A stretch of DNA of 64,000 nucleotides from contig CM022670.1 in NCBI GenBank assembly GCA_012295275.1, positions 1,452,501 through 1,516,500 of the forward strand. The letters run 5' to 3'. Shown piece by piece: positions 25,401 to 36,600 of the stretch. Origin of the DNA: Chrysomallon squamiferum (Eukaryota; Mollusca; Gastropoda; Neomphalida; Peltospiridae). A program made the position numbers and the translations under genes. The notes below the pieces were generated by a model. That model saw only the letters and a program-made list of their open reading frames with translations. It did not search any database and was not told the DNA's origin. Numbering within the stretch: the stretch's first letter is position 1; every line of letters begins with the position of its first letter.

Positions 25401-28005
25401 TCAGTATTGGACAAAAATTGCACCATAATTGCACAAAGTTACTATTAGTTCTATTTATATTTGTTCTTTACCTCACAGCACTAGGCATGGATGACACTAG
25501 AATGGATTTATCTCAGTTTGATGATGGAGGAGGAAGGAATGTTCCCTCCATGCCAGTTTCTGCTGCTGCACCAGGTAATCCCAATTTCTGTATCTCATTT
25601 GTTCAGGTATTAACATTTGACACGGCTTTATGTCAGACTTCTGAGTTATTGAAGGAAATACCTCAGATTTAAACATTTTGGAAATTCTAGTAAAATTGAT
25701 TGTCACTGGTAAACTTTTATCAAATATTACAAAACAAAACATAATGGTTTTATATTTAAAATTTTGGTGTGGTTTTTTTCTTTTCTGTTTTTAAATTAAA
25801 ATTTTGTTGTTATTTTAAATTACATGTAGAAATTAATGCATGCTTTTGCCTTGAAATAAAAGATACTTTCAGTGTTCTTCTCTCTATAACAAATGGTACA
25901 CTGATAATCAGTAACAATATTTGTTGTACATTCTTTTGATATTCCACTGAAGAATATTTTATTCTGCTCATGACTTAATAAAAACTTTACTTTCCTAAAT
26001 ACAAGATGGAGCCTCTCTGATCTAAACACATGTGCATAAAGAACGAGTGCACTGAAAATATGTAAATATGTAAATATAATAGCACTGAACAGCACAGTAT
26101 TTAAAGAAATAGTTATTGTAACAGATTGGAACTGTGTATAATGTTGGCCACATGTTTTAAAATTATTTATATAATTGCAGCTACCACATCTGCAGAAAGT
26201 GTTGCTCAGCAGTCAGAATCGTCAGTCTCTGCGAGTAAACAAGAAGAGACTGGAACAGAAACAGAACAATCTGCACCAACAGAGAAAGTTCCGGAAACAA
26301 GCCAGGAGAGGTAAGTTTATTTTGAATTATGAAAAAAATCAGTCTGATGCAGATAAGACCATGTTTTGAAATGTTATGTTGAGTCAGTTGATGAAATATT
26401 AGCACTATGGTTTTGGAAGTTACTTTGTTTTTAATTTTTCAACTTCCAGTGAGTATTAAGAGACAGTTCACTGATGTAAAATTTCAGGTTATTAATAAAT
26501 ACTTGTATTTCTAAAGTTAGATAATTTATAGTTCTAGACAGTAGTATTGTTTATTTAAAGATCATGGTGCTTCTTCAACTGTTTTTCACGTTTTTTCTTT
26601 TCTTTAAATTTTGATTTTCTTTGTCTGCCCAGTATATTTGTTGTATTTTGTATTTTAAGAATTTTTTTAAAACTATTTCTATCTCATTAATTCTGTATGA
26701 TTTCTTGTATATAAATAATTTTATTTCTTGGTATATCCAGAGAAGAAATTGAGGAAGCTGCATTGTTAGGAGGTCAAGGTGATAAGGAAGAAATGTCTAC
26801 ATCTGAGGAAACAGGTTAATACATTTGTATTAAACAGAATGTAGGCAAAAACACCTTAGTTAAATTCATATATTTACACATGTATATGATGTTTTTCTCC
26901 CCAGCTTTAGCTATGAAGAATTTAATATAATAGGGCATTCTTTTATATTTGATTTCTTTTGTTGTTGTAGTTTGTTTGTTTTTGTTTTTTTAAATTTGCC
27001 TTTCACACCATTACTGGTAAATCAGAATAGTGTTTGTTAACTGATATTTTTATTTATATCACTTTCACTAAAAACAAATTAACTGACTTCTTTTAATTTA
27101 AAAAAAAAAAAAAAAATAGTTCTATTTATAGTAGGTAATATTAGGATTTACGTAAGATTACTGAATTAAAATAAATAATTTGCAAAATATTTTTATTACT
27201 ATTTCCCCGTTCAAGTATAAAGATCAGGATTGCTAAAGTGATTGTTTTTCTTTCGTGTTAGGTGAAGTTACGTCTGGAGATGCTCCCAGTGAAGGTGTCA
27301 CACAGAAAGGGGATGAGGCAGGTGGTGACATGTCAGAGGGAGATGACAAAACACAGTCTCAGGACTCTACAGGTGTGTAAAATCATTTCTGAAAAACAAA
27401 AATAAAAATGTTAAGATTATGGATGTCGGTAACCTTATAATTGTGTGTGTTAACTGAAAGCATGGTTCAGTTAATTTGTTGTCCGTATTGATAGATAGAG
27501 GATACTGTAATGTCAGGAAATAAAATAAATATAAATATGTGTGTGTGTGTGTGTCCGTGCATGTGCATATCTGTTTGTGTACATATGCATGTGTGTGAAT
27601 TTGCCTGTTTTTATACATCTTCATTTATATTTTTAACACTGCTTCATCTAATGATCAGGTTTGCTTTTCAAATGTGTAATACCCCAAGTATCACATACCT
27701 GTAAACAGAGTTTGATAACGAGAATTAATTTTGTCATCAAATTAATTTGTACAGGAATGGCCAGACCACGGATTCAGCGAATAACATGGAGTGCCACAGA
27801 GGCGAGCGGTTCCGCACCAACACAGCAAGCTGCTCCACAGGCCACAGCCCCAGTTGCTTCAACTGCTCAGACTGTACCCCCGTCACGCCAGGTGAGGGGG
27901 TTGCGTCGTGGAGCCACGCCGACACGATCTCGCGGAGCGCAGTGGCGAGGTCCTCGTAGAGCAGTGGGACGACCGTCAAGAGGACATTACAGACACCCGT
28001 TTTGA
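1..28005 (+). CDS. TPR: Nucleoprotein TPR (nuclear pore basket), 5'-truncated by the window; 53 exons
   Basis: TPR is the long coiled-coil protein of the nuclear basket; in known animals it anchors to NUP153, helps mRNA export and heterochromatin exclusion, and binds spindle-checkpoint MAD1/MAD2. Fifty-three exons with GT..AG ends and matching phases splice to 6161 coding bases, giving about 2052 residues. They align collinearly with human TPR (2363 residues) from about residue 365 to the C-terminus, so the first sixth lies before base 1. Diagnostic stretches include [50 protein letters not shown] and TVPSTPT. Architecture: coiled coil to exon 36 (about 19128), then a Ser/Thr/Pro/Gln-rich linker, a basic NLS-like segment, an acidic block and an Arg/Gly-rich end. 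Introns are mostly 150-600 bp, AT-rich, with no other gene. Stop TGA is at 28003-28005. Identity is essentially certain; individual small exons are slightly less so. Confidence 0.96.
5590..6445. repeat. Unusual intronic block in TPR intron 11, possible transposon remnant
   Basis: This is the largest TPR intron in the window (5429-6529). Unlike its neighbours it has balanced base composition for several hundred bases and few homopolymers. It contains two CCAAT-type words (ATTGGTCAT near 5823, ATTGGTTGT near 5861) followed by an ATG at about 5957, which opens a basic Lys/Arg-rich reading frame of about 53 codons ending in TGA near 6118. That layout resembles a decayed mobile-element promoter and coding start, but I recognise no family and see no clear terminal repeats. 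Confidence 0.3.
9860..9945. repeat. (TTA)n microsatellite abutting a TPR 3' splice site
   Basis: A run of TTA/ATT triplets about 85 bases long with one ACTACT interruption. It ends only a few bases before the CAG acceptor of TPR exon 19 (exon starts 9949), so the repeat itself serves as most of the pyrimidine tract. Confidence 0.95.
10748..10898. repeat. (CT)n tract followed by (TA)n and (GA)n, forming a palindrome
   Basis: An imperfect (CT)n tract (with TTT, TGT and CGT interruptions) runs to about 10859. It is followed directly by alternating TA and then a (GA)n tract to about 10898. The CT and GA arms are complementary around the TA core. It lies in TPR intron 20, just upstream of the exon 21 acceptor at 10936. 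Confidence 0.93.
13747..14297. repeat. 43-bp minisatellite, about 13 copies, in TPR intron 26
   Basis: The word ATTATAAAACTGG recurs at 13775, 13817, 13860, 13903, 13946, 13989, 14032, 14075, 14118, 14161, 14204 and 14247, with a diverged last copy at 14290. Spacing is 43 bp throughout except one 42-bp unit. Units differ by single bases only (TTCCG/TTCTG, GCTGAT/GCTTAT). The array ends about 40 bp before the exon 27 acceptor at 14339. Confidence 0.97.
15290..15396. repeat. Degenerate 27-bp tandem repeat, about 4 copies, in TPR intron 28
   Basis: The core GACAAGACTTAG (variants GACAGGACTTAG and GACAAGATTTAC) begins at about 15294, 15321, 15349 and 15376, a period of 27-28 bp. It sits about 35 bp downstream of the exon 28 donor. 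Confidence 0.8.
21081..21120 (+). repeat. Diverged duplicate of the TPR exon 41 splice-acceptor region
   Basis: These 40 bases match 21201-21240 at about 75% by eye. The later copy contains the working acceptor and the first codons of exon 41 (21216 onward). In the upstream copy the acceptor CAG reads CAA, shifting the nearest AG. It looks like an old 120-bp-spaced tandem duplication, now inactive. Confidence 0.45.
22378..22436. repeat. (TTATTG)n/(ATT)n microsatellite in TPR intron 43
   Basis: Triplet repeat of TTA with TTG interruptions at the 5' side; no coding potential on either strand beyond poly-Asn/poly-Ile translations. Confidence 0.93.
22975..23116 (+). other. TPR: TPR exon 45, acidic Asp/Glu block
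   Basis: This exon is a near-pure run of GAT/GAC/GAA/GAG codons encoding an almost uninterrupted acidic stretch of about 35 residues, ending in DDDVVII just before the donor at 23117. Human TPR has the matching acidic block. The DNA itself is a GAT/GAA-type trinucleotide tract, so its length is likely to vary between alleles without changing the frame. Confidence 0.88.
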
Positions 28006-28209
28006 GTTTCAGCATTTCTAAAAATACTGGACTGGCCACTGCGATTCATTAAAATTTCAATTAATATGAAGAGAAAAAAACTGGATGTGACTGTATTCAG
28101 TTTCATCATTTTTAAAAATACTGGACTGGCCAATGTGATTCATTAAAATTTTGATTCATTAAAATTTCAATTCATATGAAGATAAAAAAACTGGATGTGA
28201 CTGTATTCA
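28006..28209 (+). repeat. Tandem duplication in the TPR 3' UTR
   Basis: The segment beginning right after the stop codon (28006-28099) is repeated at 28100-28209. Shared words include AAAAATACTGGACTGGCCA and AACTGGATGTGACTGTATTC. The second copy is longer because ATTCATTAAAATTT is itself doubled inside it. The repeat starts exactly at the end of the coding sequence. Confidence 0.92.
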
Positions 28210-29719
28210 GTTTGTTCATTATAAATTGACATTATCACATGGGGAGAAACTTGACAAAAACATAAAAAGGACTAATGAGTTGTGACCAGAGATCTAAATC
28301 ATACTGAAGTGTAAATAACTGACAAAACTGAATACTGATCATAAAAAAAAACAAAAAACAAGTATTCTTTGTGCTGGCTGTCTCGTTATAGAACACAATT
28401 ATCAATTCATTATTCATTGTGGATGACAAAGGATTTTTTTCATGTCCATTCCTGTTAAGTGAGAATGTTCTGGTTGAAATTATTGCTTGATACAGGAGAT
28501 GTTAGAAGAAATGACTATTCGGTGACACCTGTAACATTTTATCATTAAAATCTATATTTGTATTTTTAATTTTCATAAAATCATTCATGCCCGTTTTGAA
28601 ACATTTCTTTTGTTTTTATTTTTTGAATGTGATTTGGATAAAATTAACATACAAAGCGGTTCCTATAAAATTGATGCTTACAGTTTTTATTTATATTTGC
28701 TGACCTTAATTAAAATTTAAAAAAGATTTAATAATAAAAATCATTTAAAAATGTCTCCATTCACAATAAAGGAAACAGAAGCAGTGGAGAGGTGACAATT
28801 TGTAGGGTTTTGATTTTTATTACATATTGAATAAACAACTGCTTGAGACAAAAATAAATAAAGCCTTATTATGTCAAATATTTATAATTAAATTTATTGT
28901 AAGAGTGTTGTCTAAATATTACAACGATATAATAACGACCATTTTAAAAACAAAACAGACTCAGTTATTGCAGTGATTTGTATGAGAATACATTTAATTA
29001 AAATCTTCAGGTTGGTGAATAATTAAATTGACAAGTCTGAAAATAGCATTTCATAACTGACTAATTATCAACAAGTCTGAATATATAAACAAAAACACAC
29101 ATTGCAAGCATTTGTTGTTAACACAATTATGTCATACTGCATTTTATTTCAACCATTTCACGTTACATTTTTTGTGTGTTTGTGTTATGAAAAGCTCATG
29201 GTATAGTATTCTTTTTAACTTTATAAGTTTTTTTTAAAAAGCCCAATGGAAAAGGTGGGGGCTTTTTTGTAAACAAAATAATTACAAAATTTATTTTTGC
29301 AAATACAATAAAAACATCTGAAGTAAAATAAGTGACCAACTGGATTTGTATTCTTTTAGTCACAGTATAATAAAAACAAAAAATTAAAAAATTGTATTTA
29401 AAAGTGACAAACCATCTACACAACAATGAAAATATATTATTAATTTTTTTTTTTTTTTAAATATAAATATGCTTTATACTTCGTGTAAGTTATATTGCAA
29501 AACATTTTTCAGATTTAAAATTCACATCTGCCTTAAAATTATTCCATCTATAGTTAATACAGTATTTAAAAATGTGTACAACATACATAACATGATAATA
29601 CTGATAACAGTTCTGACAAAAAAATAAAACAAATTTTTATCAATGCTTCCACAAAATCAGAATCCGCTGGTGAATAAACCTATTTTAAAATGTTACTGTC
29701 TAAGCTGATTTGAGTTTGC
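28006..29719. other. Convergent 3' region between TPR and tektin-2
   Basis: No gene is seen here. After the duplication, the TPR side has candidate poly(A) signals AATAAA at about 28733, 28765 and 28830. On the minus strand, TTTATT near 29290 could be a poly(A) signal for tektin-2. Open frames here are short, AT-driven and without recognisable motifs. Where one transcript ends and the other begins cannot be decided from sequence alone. Confidence 0.6.
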
Positions 29720-32395
29720 TTATGCTAGGACTTTGCACCTTTCCCGCTCGATACCAGTTATTGTCATATTTCTTTCCATGGTGGTCTGTGGGCGAGGCTG
29801 TAGTTTCTGTCGAATGCTCATGCAGCGATTATCCAGCATAAGTGAGTTGTTCTTCTTGTCAAGATCATCATTAATTCGGTGAAGATTCTTCTGCAGGCCA
29901 TCAAGAGCATGCCTGAAAAAGAGAAGAGAAAAAACAAAAAAATCAGTGTTAATTTTTGTTACCATGTACAATTTTTTTTGTTTTTAAATTATTATTCTTT
30001 GTATATTATTTATCAGTAATATTTGAGAAAAGCTGTGAATGTCTGCATTCAAACATCATAAAAAGTTGGTTTCATATCACCCAGGCAAATTCTGAACAGG
30101 ACAAGCAGCTTTATTAACTACAACAAGCTCATTTTGAGCCACAATAGTCGCTGTTTGATGCATTTTAGTTAACCAGTTATATAGAAAATGTTCTGAAATT
30201 ACATATTTGTAACTGATCTTACTTTGCCTGGTTGCATTTTTCTTCCAGTGCTCTTTTGCTGGCTTCAAGCTGCTTGACTTCATCGGTGAGGCCATACTGA
30301 GGCGCATCGCGACACAGTTCCACATTGGGTCGGTAGGTTCGATTCTCCAGACGGGTCTGGGCCAATTTTGTTGGGTTGATTTTGTCACGGATAGCTTCTT
30401 CCAGATTGCGAATGTCATTTTCCATCTCAGCTATCTCTTCTTCGGTCTGGAAACAAGAGATTAAATGTAACATTATAAGACAAAATTATAAATAACTAAC
30501 ATAAAACAAAAAATAAAAACAAAGATACTTTCCTTTAGCAAGATAAGATAGATATGTAATTGGATTAAGAATTTTAATAAATACTGATGGTGGTGTGGGT
30601 TTTAACCTAGTCATTATGCAAAAGAAATTTCCTTTCTATCACACAATTATTGTGTCCTAATAATAAGTAAATTAGTGCAGCAACAAAACCAAATATTGCT
30701 GGAAAAGAAACCAAAAAAAAAAAAACATTTTAAATTTAAGTTAAAAATGCTAGAATGTTTTGGATTAGTTCAAAACTAACATTCTTTTTCTGCCATTCCA
30801 GCTCATCCTTTGCCCTCTCAAATTCGTGGATTCTCTTTCTCAAAGCGTATTCTGTGGCAATACGCTGAGCCTCCAAGTCATTGTCAGTCTGGTGCAGGGT
30901 GTGGTGAATGGCCTCTCGCAGGTTGTTGGAGGCTTTCATTTCAGCATCGGCTCGTTCCTTGTTGTAGCGGCTGAAGTCTTCCCACTGTTGTGGAGTGGTG
31001 CTTCTGTTGAGGAAATGTTTGTGTGAATATTAGTTGACAATGCTGTGTCAAACAAAGTCAGATGAGCAGGAAAATGTATTCTTATAATTTGTATTCATTC
31101 TTATAATTTCATTACATTCATTCAAAAACAGAAAACCGCTTTTATATTAGATACATCATATTAGTGAAGCTGAAGAAAATTTTAAAAATTGAACAGAGGC
31201 AAATGATTTCAAATTCACTTAAGACAGATTTTTTTATATTTATAAAGAGATCATATACACATATAATTCTTAAATAAAAGAACTGAACAAATAAAATCTG
31301 AAGAAAAATTGTATTTTACCCCTTAGGTACTCTGAGTGAGTCAGGTTTGAAACTGATGTTTGGAGATCTATCTGAGAGGTTGTACTGCTCAATGTCAATC
31401 CCGAGAGCAATGTTTTTGTCCTGGAGATCAGCTTGCACTTGCTGTCTGGCTTCCTGGAGCAGACACAGCTGTTCAAAAGCCTCATCAATGCGGTTCTGAA
31501 GCTGTTTCTTAATACCATCAATCACCTCAGCTTCCTGAAATCAAAAAGATAAAAATATAAATTAACATTGAGTAACAAAATGAAAAAATGACATACAGAA
31601 TAATAATATCCATAATTTTTATCTACAGTTATCATAATATTTATTTTTTGAAACCCCCCCTAAAAAAAAAACATACAGCATAAAATATCCACGTCTTTAA
31701 ACATTAAATGTCAATATTAAATAAGTTTAGTGATACTATTGAACTGTTTCAGCTGATAATAAAATACAGATAAATTAAGTTTGCCAACAAGGTAAATAAA
31801 ATTTGGTTTTAATTCTTGCATTTGTGTGCCTTTAAATTAAAATAAATAGTTGCAATAATTGATAAATAAACAATCAAATATAACTAAAGTGACTTTTATT
31901 ATTTAATACTGTCAAAATAGGTATCTTCTAATTTAAACATTTTTAATAAAGAAATGCAATTTATAAAATATAATTAAAAACCTTATGCAGCTGTTTTTCT
32001 GGCTCATCAATGACTACATCAATCTCCATACGACCTTCTCGCAGAGTTAAGTTTTCAAGGTTGACATCAGTGGGAAGATTCTTGGCCTCAAGAGACTGTT
32101 CTGTGAGTTCTTTAGCTTCTGATAAATCTGCAATCTCCTTATCAAGATCAGAGAGAGTTTTCTCTAGAATTTCCTTCCATTTTCGGATATGATCAATCCT
32201 ATCTGCAAGGCGAACATTATTGCCATACTGATCCCATTTTGTTTGATTATCTGTTTCATTCTTTAGAAACCTCCCTTCTTGTCTGACTTGGTGAGAAGCA
32301 TCTCTTTGACGTTCTGCATTTGTAGAGATGGTGTAATTGTTGGTAAACCAGTCAGCAGGTTGAAATCGTGTATTCTGCCCAAGTTGTGTGGCCAT
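29720..32395 (-). CDS. TEKT2: Tektin-2, axonemal doublet-microtubule protein, complete (5 coding exons)
   Basis: Tektins are coiled-coil filament proteins inside ciliary and flagellar doublet microtubules; tektin-2 is needed for motile cilia and sperm tails in mammals. Coding exons in transcript order: 32395-31982, 31534-31320, 31003-30781, 30446-30223, 29912-29720, giving 422 residues (human 430). The start is the ATG at 32395, giving MATQLG and then an N-terminus matching human tektin-2 (STNAERQRDASHQ, AKNLPTDV). The tektin signature RPNVELCRD is present in exon 4, followed by QYGLTDEV. Conserved EAFEQLCLLQEA and WEDFSRYNKERA also fit tektin-2 rather than tektins 1, 3, 4 or 5. All splice phases agree and there is no frame break. 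An acceptor-like TTACAG just upstream of the ATG on this strand suggests a spliced 5' UTR. Confidence 0.97.
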
Positions 32396-32907
32396 TTTTG
32401 ATTTTTAAAAGAAACCTGTAATAAATATTTCATGATATCAGCTGATATATATAACAAGTACATAGAATAGTATAATTTATTAATACATTCTGACATATTT
32501 TTTTTTATGAAACATTTACTGGGTTTACAATAAAAATTCAATTAACATTAATTTAGTATGAATCATGCAGTGTTAAACGTACCCAGGTAAATAAAAAATT
32601 AAAAAATAATAATATAAAAAAAATTCAGTTCTTACTCTTCAAATAAATCAGCAGTGTGCTTAATTTATTTAATAAATCAAATGCTGATCAACTTGTTTCA
32701 AGTAAATAAACAAGTGTCAGCTTGCGTTTTTCATTAAATATTTATATCTAACGTACAATGTCTCGTGACTTCGTTATAAACTATTACCGTTTACGTGACG
32801 AAATGTCAAACCGTTCTCAGTTCAGCTTTCAGTAAACAAATGTGTCGTTGCTTTTAGAGGTTTCATAACCGATAATGATAACAAAAATAACAAATGAAAA
32901 AACTTAC

Positions 32908-33030
32908 CACGCTGCAAAACTGGATACAGAATAAGATAATGAAATAATTGCATACACGTTCACTTATTACTGAAGTATCGTTACACTGGTTGCTAACAAA
33001 ACATAAAATGACTTAAGATTTAAGAACCGA
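32908..33030 (-). other. TEKT2: Probable non-coding first exon of tektin-2
   Basis: On the minus strand a strong donor, GTG|GTAAGTTT, has its GT at 32907-32906, and an acceptor TTATTACAG ends near 32415, about 20 bases before the tektin-2 ATG. Together they imply a short 5' UTR exon with its 3' edge at 32908. The upstream edge near 33030 is a guess; no transcript data are available. Confidence 0.5.
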
Positions 33031-33104
33031 AAGAATTGGTTGGGTTATACTGCTAGCAGTATCCAATGAAAGCAGATTTTGTATTCCGATTAGGAATCGT
33101 TACA

Positions 33105-33118
33105 GTCACCATAACGAC
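33105..33118 (+). promoter_or_regulatory. X-box-like RFX binding site in the tektin-2/ATRAID intergenic region
   Basis: GTCACCATAACGAC matches 13 of 14 positions of the animal X-box consensus GTHNYYATRRNAAC bound by RFX factors, which drive ciliary genes. It lies about 200 bp upstream of the inferred tektin-2 5' exon donor, the usual distance for a ciliary promoter, and about 190 bp before the ATRAID ATG. The match is read directly; function is inferred. Confidence 0.5.
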
Positions 33119-33311
33119 AGCCACTAGGTGGCGGGAATTGATTTTAGTAGATATTCGTCTAGTCTCGGTATTTCTCGTAATGAGAACGAAAATCATCGAC
33201 AATTTTCTGGCTTAAAGTCAATCTATATCAGACCAGAAACTATTGCTTCTTTTAACAAATATATAGGAATTATAGTGTTCGTTCATGAAAATGACACTGA
33301 TTTAGTTCACA

Positions 33312-33541
33312 ATGGATTTCAGACTTCTAACAAGAATTATTATTCTATTTTCATTCATTTGTGGTTTACTTTCTTCAAACAACGAAAAAGTGAGTGCAAA
33401 GGTCTATAAATTTAGTGAAAATGTTCCCATTCCATAAAACCACCTTTTGTAATTGTAATATTATAAATATAATTAAAAATTAAAATTATTATTTCCTTTG
33501 ACGATGTTTTATAAAATTACACAGAGGCTGTAGTGTTTCTT

Positions 33542-33625
<84 letters not shown>

Positions 33626-36600
33626 CATAAACACTTCACAATACGCATTAGGAAATATGTTGAATAGTTCGTTTAAAATAGTTCGAAAAGACAAGTGGGT
33701 TAGGATTAATATTACACAGACTTTGACTAAATAAAAAAAAAAAATCAAATTAATAACTTCTGAGATAACAGTTAACATTAATATATTTTAATTCACGGAT
33801 ATATTTAATGAATTAATGGTATTGTTTTCTTCTTCCATAGTGGGAACACTTATGCAACCATACTTGTCACAGTGGAATGAATGGAACAGTGGTTGAAGAA
33901 ATTTGTAGTCAAAATGATACAAAAATATATGATAGATGTTGTGTTAATAAAACAAATGAAACAGTTATAGGGTGAGAATGAAATGATTTATTAATATTCT
34001 CTTCTTTCTGACTTAATTTGTACTCAGAGAGCTTTTTCTGTAATAGTTATTGTGAAGTGGTAGTAAATATTTGAAATATATGTGCCTTGGACACCAAATG
34101 AAAACTGATACAGAAAATGTTATGCAGTCAGATTATTTTACTTTGAGATTTGTCAGAAAAGAGTACACACATTATTTAACAACTCAAAAACAAAAGAATG
34201 GAAAAAAAGATAATTTATAATGTTAAAGATAAATTTGAAGAAGTTAGTGAAGAAATTATTTGGGTTTTCTCCAAATTGTTTCCTTGATTACTGATATTTG
34301 CACCCACATATCCTATAAAGACGTAGTTTACAAAATGAAGTTTCTGAAATTAGCAATATAAATATAACTCAGTATCAAAAGTTTTTCATTTAGTCCCTGA
34401 TTCAGATTGTAGGTGTTTAATTGATATTGCTTTGTTAAAAATCAGCTGTTAATGTTTAAAGAAAATGTTGGTCTGATGATGTTTTTAGAATCAACTTGAA
34501 GAAGTGTGAGATAAGCAATATTTCTGGAATGTTTCATAACTTTGATTCCTTACAGGTCATGTGAGTTATTTCTAGACATTTATTTATTAACATTATAATT
34601 ATAATAATGATAAAAAATATATATAGTCATATATATATTTTTTTTTTACTTACATTATATGGTATCATTTATAATATTAACATAGTCAGCTTTCTGAAAT
34701 TTGTAGAATCATAACGTGTAGTTTGTTTTTTGACAGTTAAATGTTGTTGATTTATTCTCTATATAATTTCAATATTCTACATTTGCTTAATGCTACAGCA
34801 TTTTTTAAATGTCTTCATATAACCAGGAGCACATTTTAATAGATATTGTTTTACTTTTACAGAATGCTTGAAGAAAATCCTCTTGTTAATGTTACTAGTG
34901 AAGATTTTTCAAACATTTTACACATTGATTATCTGTAAGTATTTTAAAGTATATATGGAGCTTTTTTTAATATAATATTTAATATTCTTATTTTAAACTA
35001 GCTTTTATATTAATGTAACTAAATATATTATCTGTTTTCAAGAATCTGATATTTATTGCAAGATTACATTTTAGTGTGTTGTGTGTGTGTATGTGTGTGT
35101 GTGATTTTGTTTTTATTTATAATCTCTTACTTGTTTTTTTCTTTAACCATATCTATGGCCCTCCCTGTATAATCGTAGATTAAAATATTAACTCATACAG
35201 TGTAATTAAAGTTTGTTTTAAAGACTGATCACTTAAGACATTAAATAACTTCTTAATTAACAGTTGAGTTTATTGTGTTTCCATGACATTTCATAAATGT
35301 AGCTAAAACAATGACTGTAATTGCTGGTGATTAAGAAGCTTGTTCAGTTTCAGTGAGATAATTACAATATCATTCAAATAAATGAACAAACAATGTGTGA
35401 ATGTAAAGAATATATTTTTTTTATAACCAGTAGTTTTTTTTTATCAGCAGTTATTGTGAAATGGTGTGAGTGTTTGTGGTTTGTATTTGAATGTGATAAT
35501 ATTTAGTGTGAGGGAAATATATTCCCGGCAGTTTACTTTAATAAAAAATATACAAAAACTAGTTTAATATCCATATTTGCATAAAACAGTCATTGTAATA
35601 AAATATTAAATATATATATGTGTGTGTGTGTTTGTACTAATACAGAGAGAGAATTTTGAATATAAAACAATTTTTACCAGATCAATACCTTCTAACTTCA
35701 AATGTCCTGGTGGAGATAAGTCATGGAATCATACCACAACAGAAAGCAATAGCACAGAATGTTTACAAGAAATCAATTTCTGCAAAGCATATAATGGTAA
35801 TTTTGTCTTTTTATTTATAAAATAAAAAAAAAACAAAAAAAAAAACAGTTTATAAATTATAGACTACATTTTGATAAAAAGAAATGTTTTTCATGGCTTC
35901 CAGTATAAAATATTATGTATTTTATGGAAAGCATGTAAGTTTATTATTTAAAACATATGTAGGAAACAATCTATACCAAGAAGTCTTATAATTCATATAT
36001 GTATATATTAACATATTACAATCTAACAAGTATGAACCATATATTATTATTGAAAACAACCTTAATGCATTAATTGTGTATGTGACACACACACACATGC
36101 TAAATCATACTTGCTTTCTTTAAATACAAGGGAAAATCATTTTTAGATTAAGTTAACACTTTTTCACAGCTTATGTCAAAAGACAAATACTGTTTGTTAT
36201 TCTTGCCTTTGGAAATGTATTTTTTTTAAAAACAGTCAGTTTTAATTCATTACATGTTTAATGATCATATGATATAATGAACACTTAATCAAGATGTATT
36301 TAAGTTTCAAAAGGTTTCTTTTTTGATGTTGAAGATAATCATTTATATATCCATATGAGCTTTTAATCCTGAAATAATAACTAGTCTATATAAGCTGATT
36401 TTCCATTATCTGTTGCTATCAAACACAGACAAGAGATTCTTTCAATAATTGTGTTTTTATTTCAGTGTCATGTCCTCCTAGTTCCCAATGTGTCAACACA
36501 GCCCCTGGTTTAACTGAATGTCATTGTTCTCCTGGTTACCATGGTTACAAATGTTTGAGAAAGGTGGGTACGGATTTATAAGTAATTCTTTATTTCTTTA

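Larger units (their letters stand above)
19308..28005 (+). other. TPR: TPR C-terminal tail: exons 37-53 (linker, NLS, acidic block, RG-rich end)
   Basis: Exons: 19308-19534, 20021-20140, 20418-20586, 20884-20929, 21216-21359, 21676-21753, 22069-22188, 22721-22774, 22975-23116, 23762-23934, 24292-24389, 24965-25053, 25479-25574, 26181-26310, 26741-26814, 27262-27372, 27755-28005. Exon 37 has two IRPM motifs and PTATVMPTT, as in vertebrate TPR. Exons 39-40 give a KRPR...KRTR pair, a plausible bipartite nuclear localisation signal at the place of the human one. Exons 43 and 45-46 hold two hydrophobic-acidic motifs flanking a long Asp/Glu run. Exons 47-49 contain the conserved TVPSTPT, DGFAEAL and [10 protein letters not shown] segments. 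The last exon is rich in Arg and Gly ([15 protein letters not shown]), like the RG-rich human end. Exon phases agree throughout. Confidence 0.92.
32396..33311. promoter_or_regulatory. Divergent promoter region, tektin-2 (-) and ATRAID (+)
   Basis: The two start codons face away from each other, 916 bp apart. The segment 32740-33125 is less AT-rich than its flanks, has several CpGs (TTACGTGACG, ATAACGACAG) and carries the X-box-like site. No other gene is visible. An open frame at about 33128-33409 overlaps the ATRAID start in another phase and has no support. Confidence 0.6.

Noticed and set aside
30826-31026. Plus-strand open frame
   Set aside because: Antisense shadow of tektin-2 exon 3.
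33128-33409. Open frame upstream of ATRAID
   Set aside because: It is out of phase with the signal-peptide ATG at 33312 and does not join exon 2 in the right frame.
33509-33778. Minus-strand frame with an Arg-Glu repeat
   Set aside because: Pure translation of the (CT)n microsatellite.
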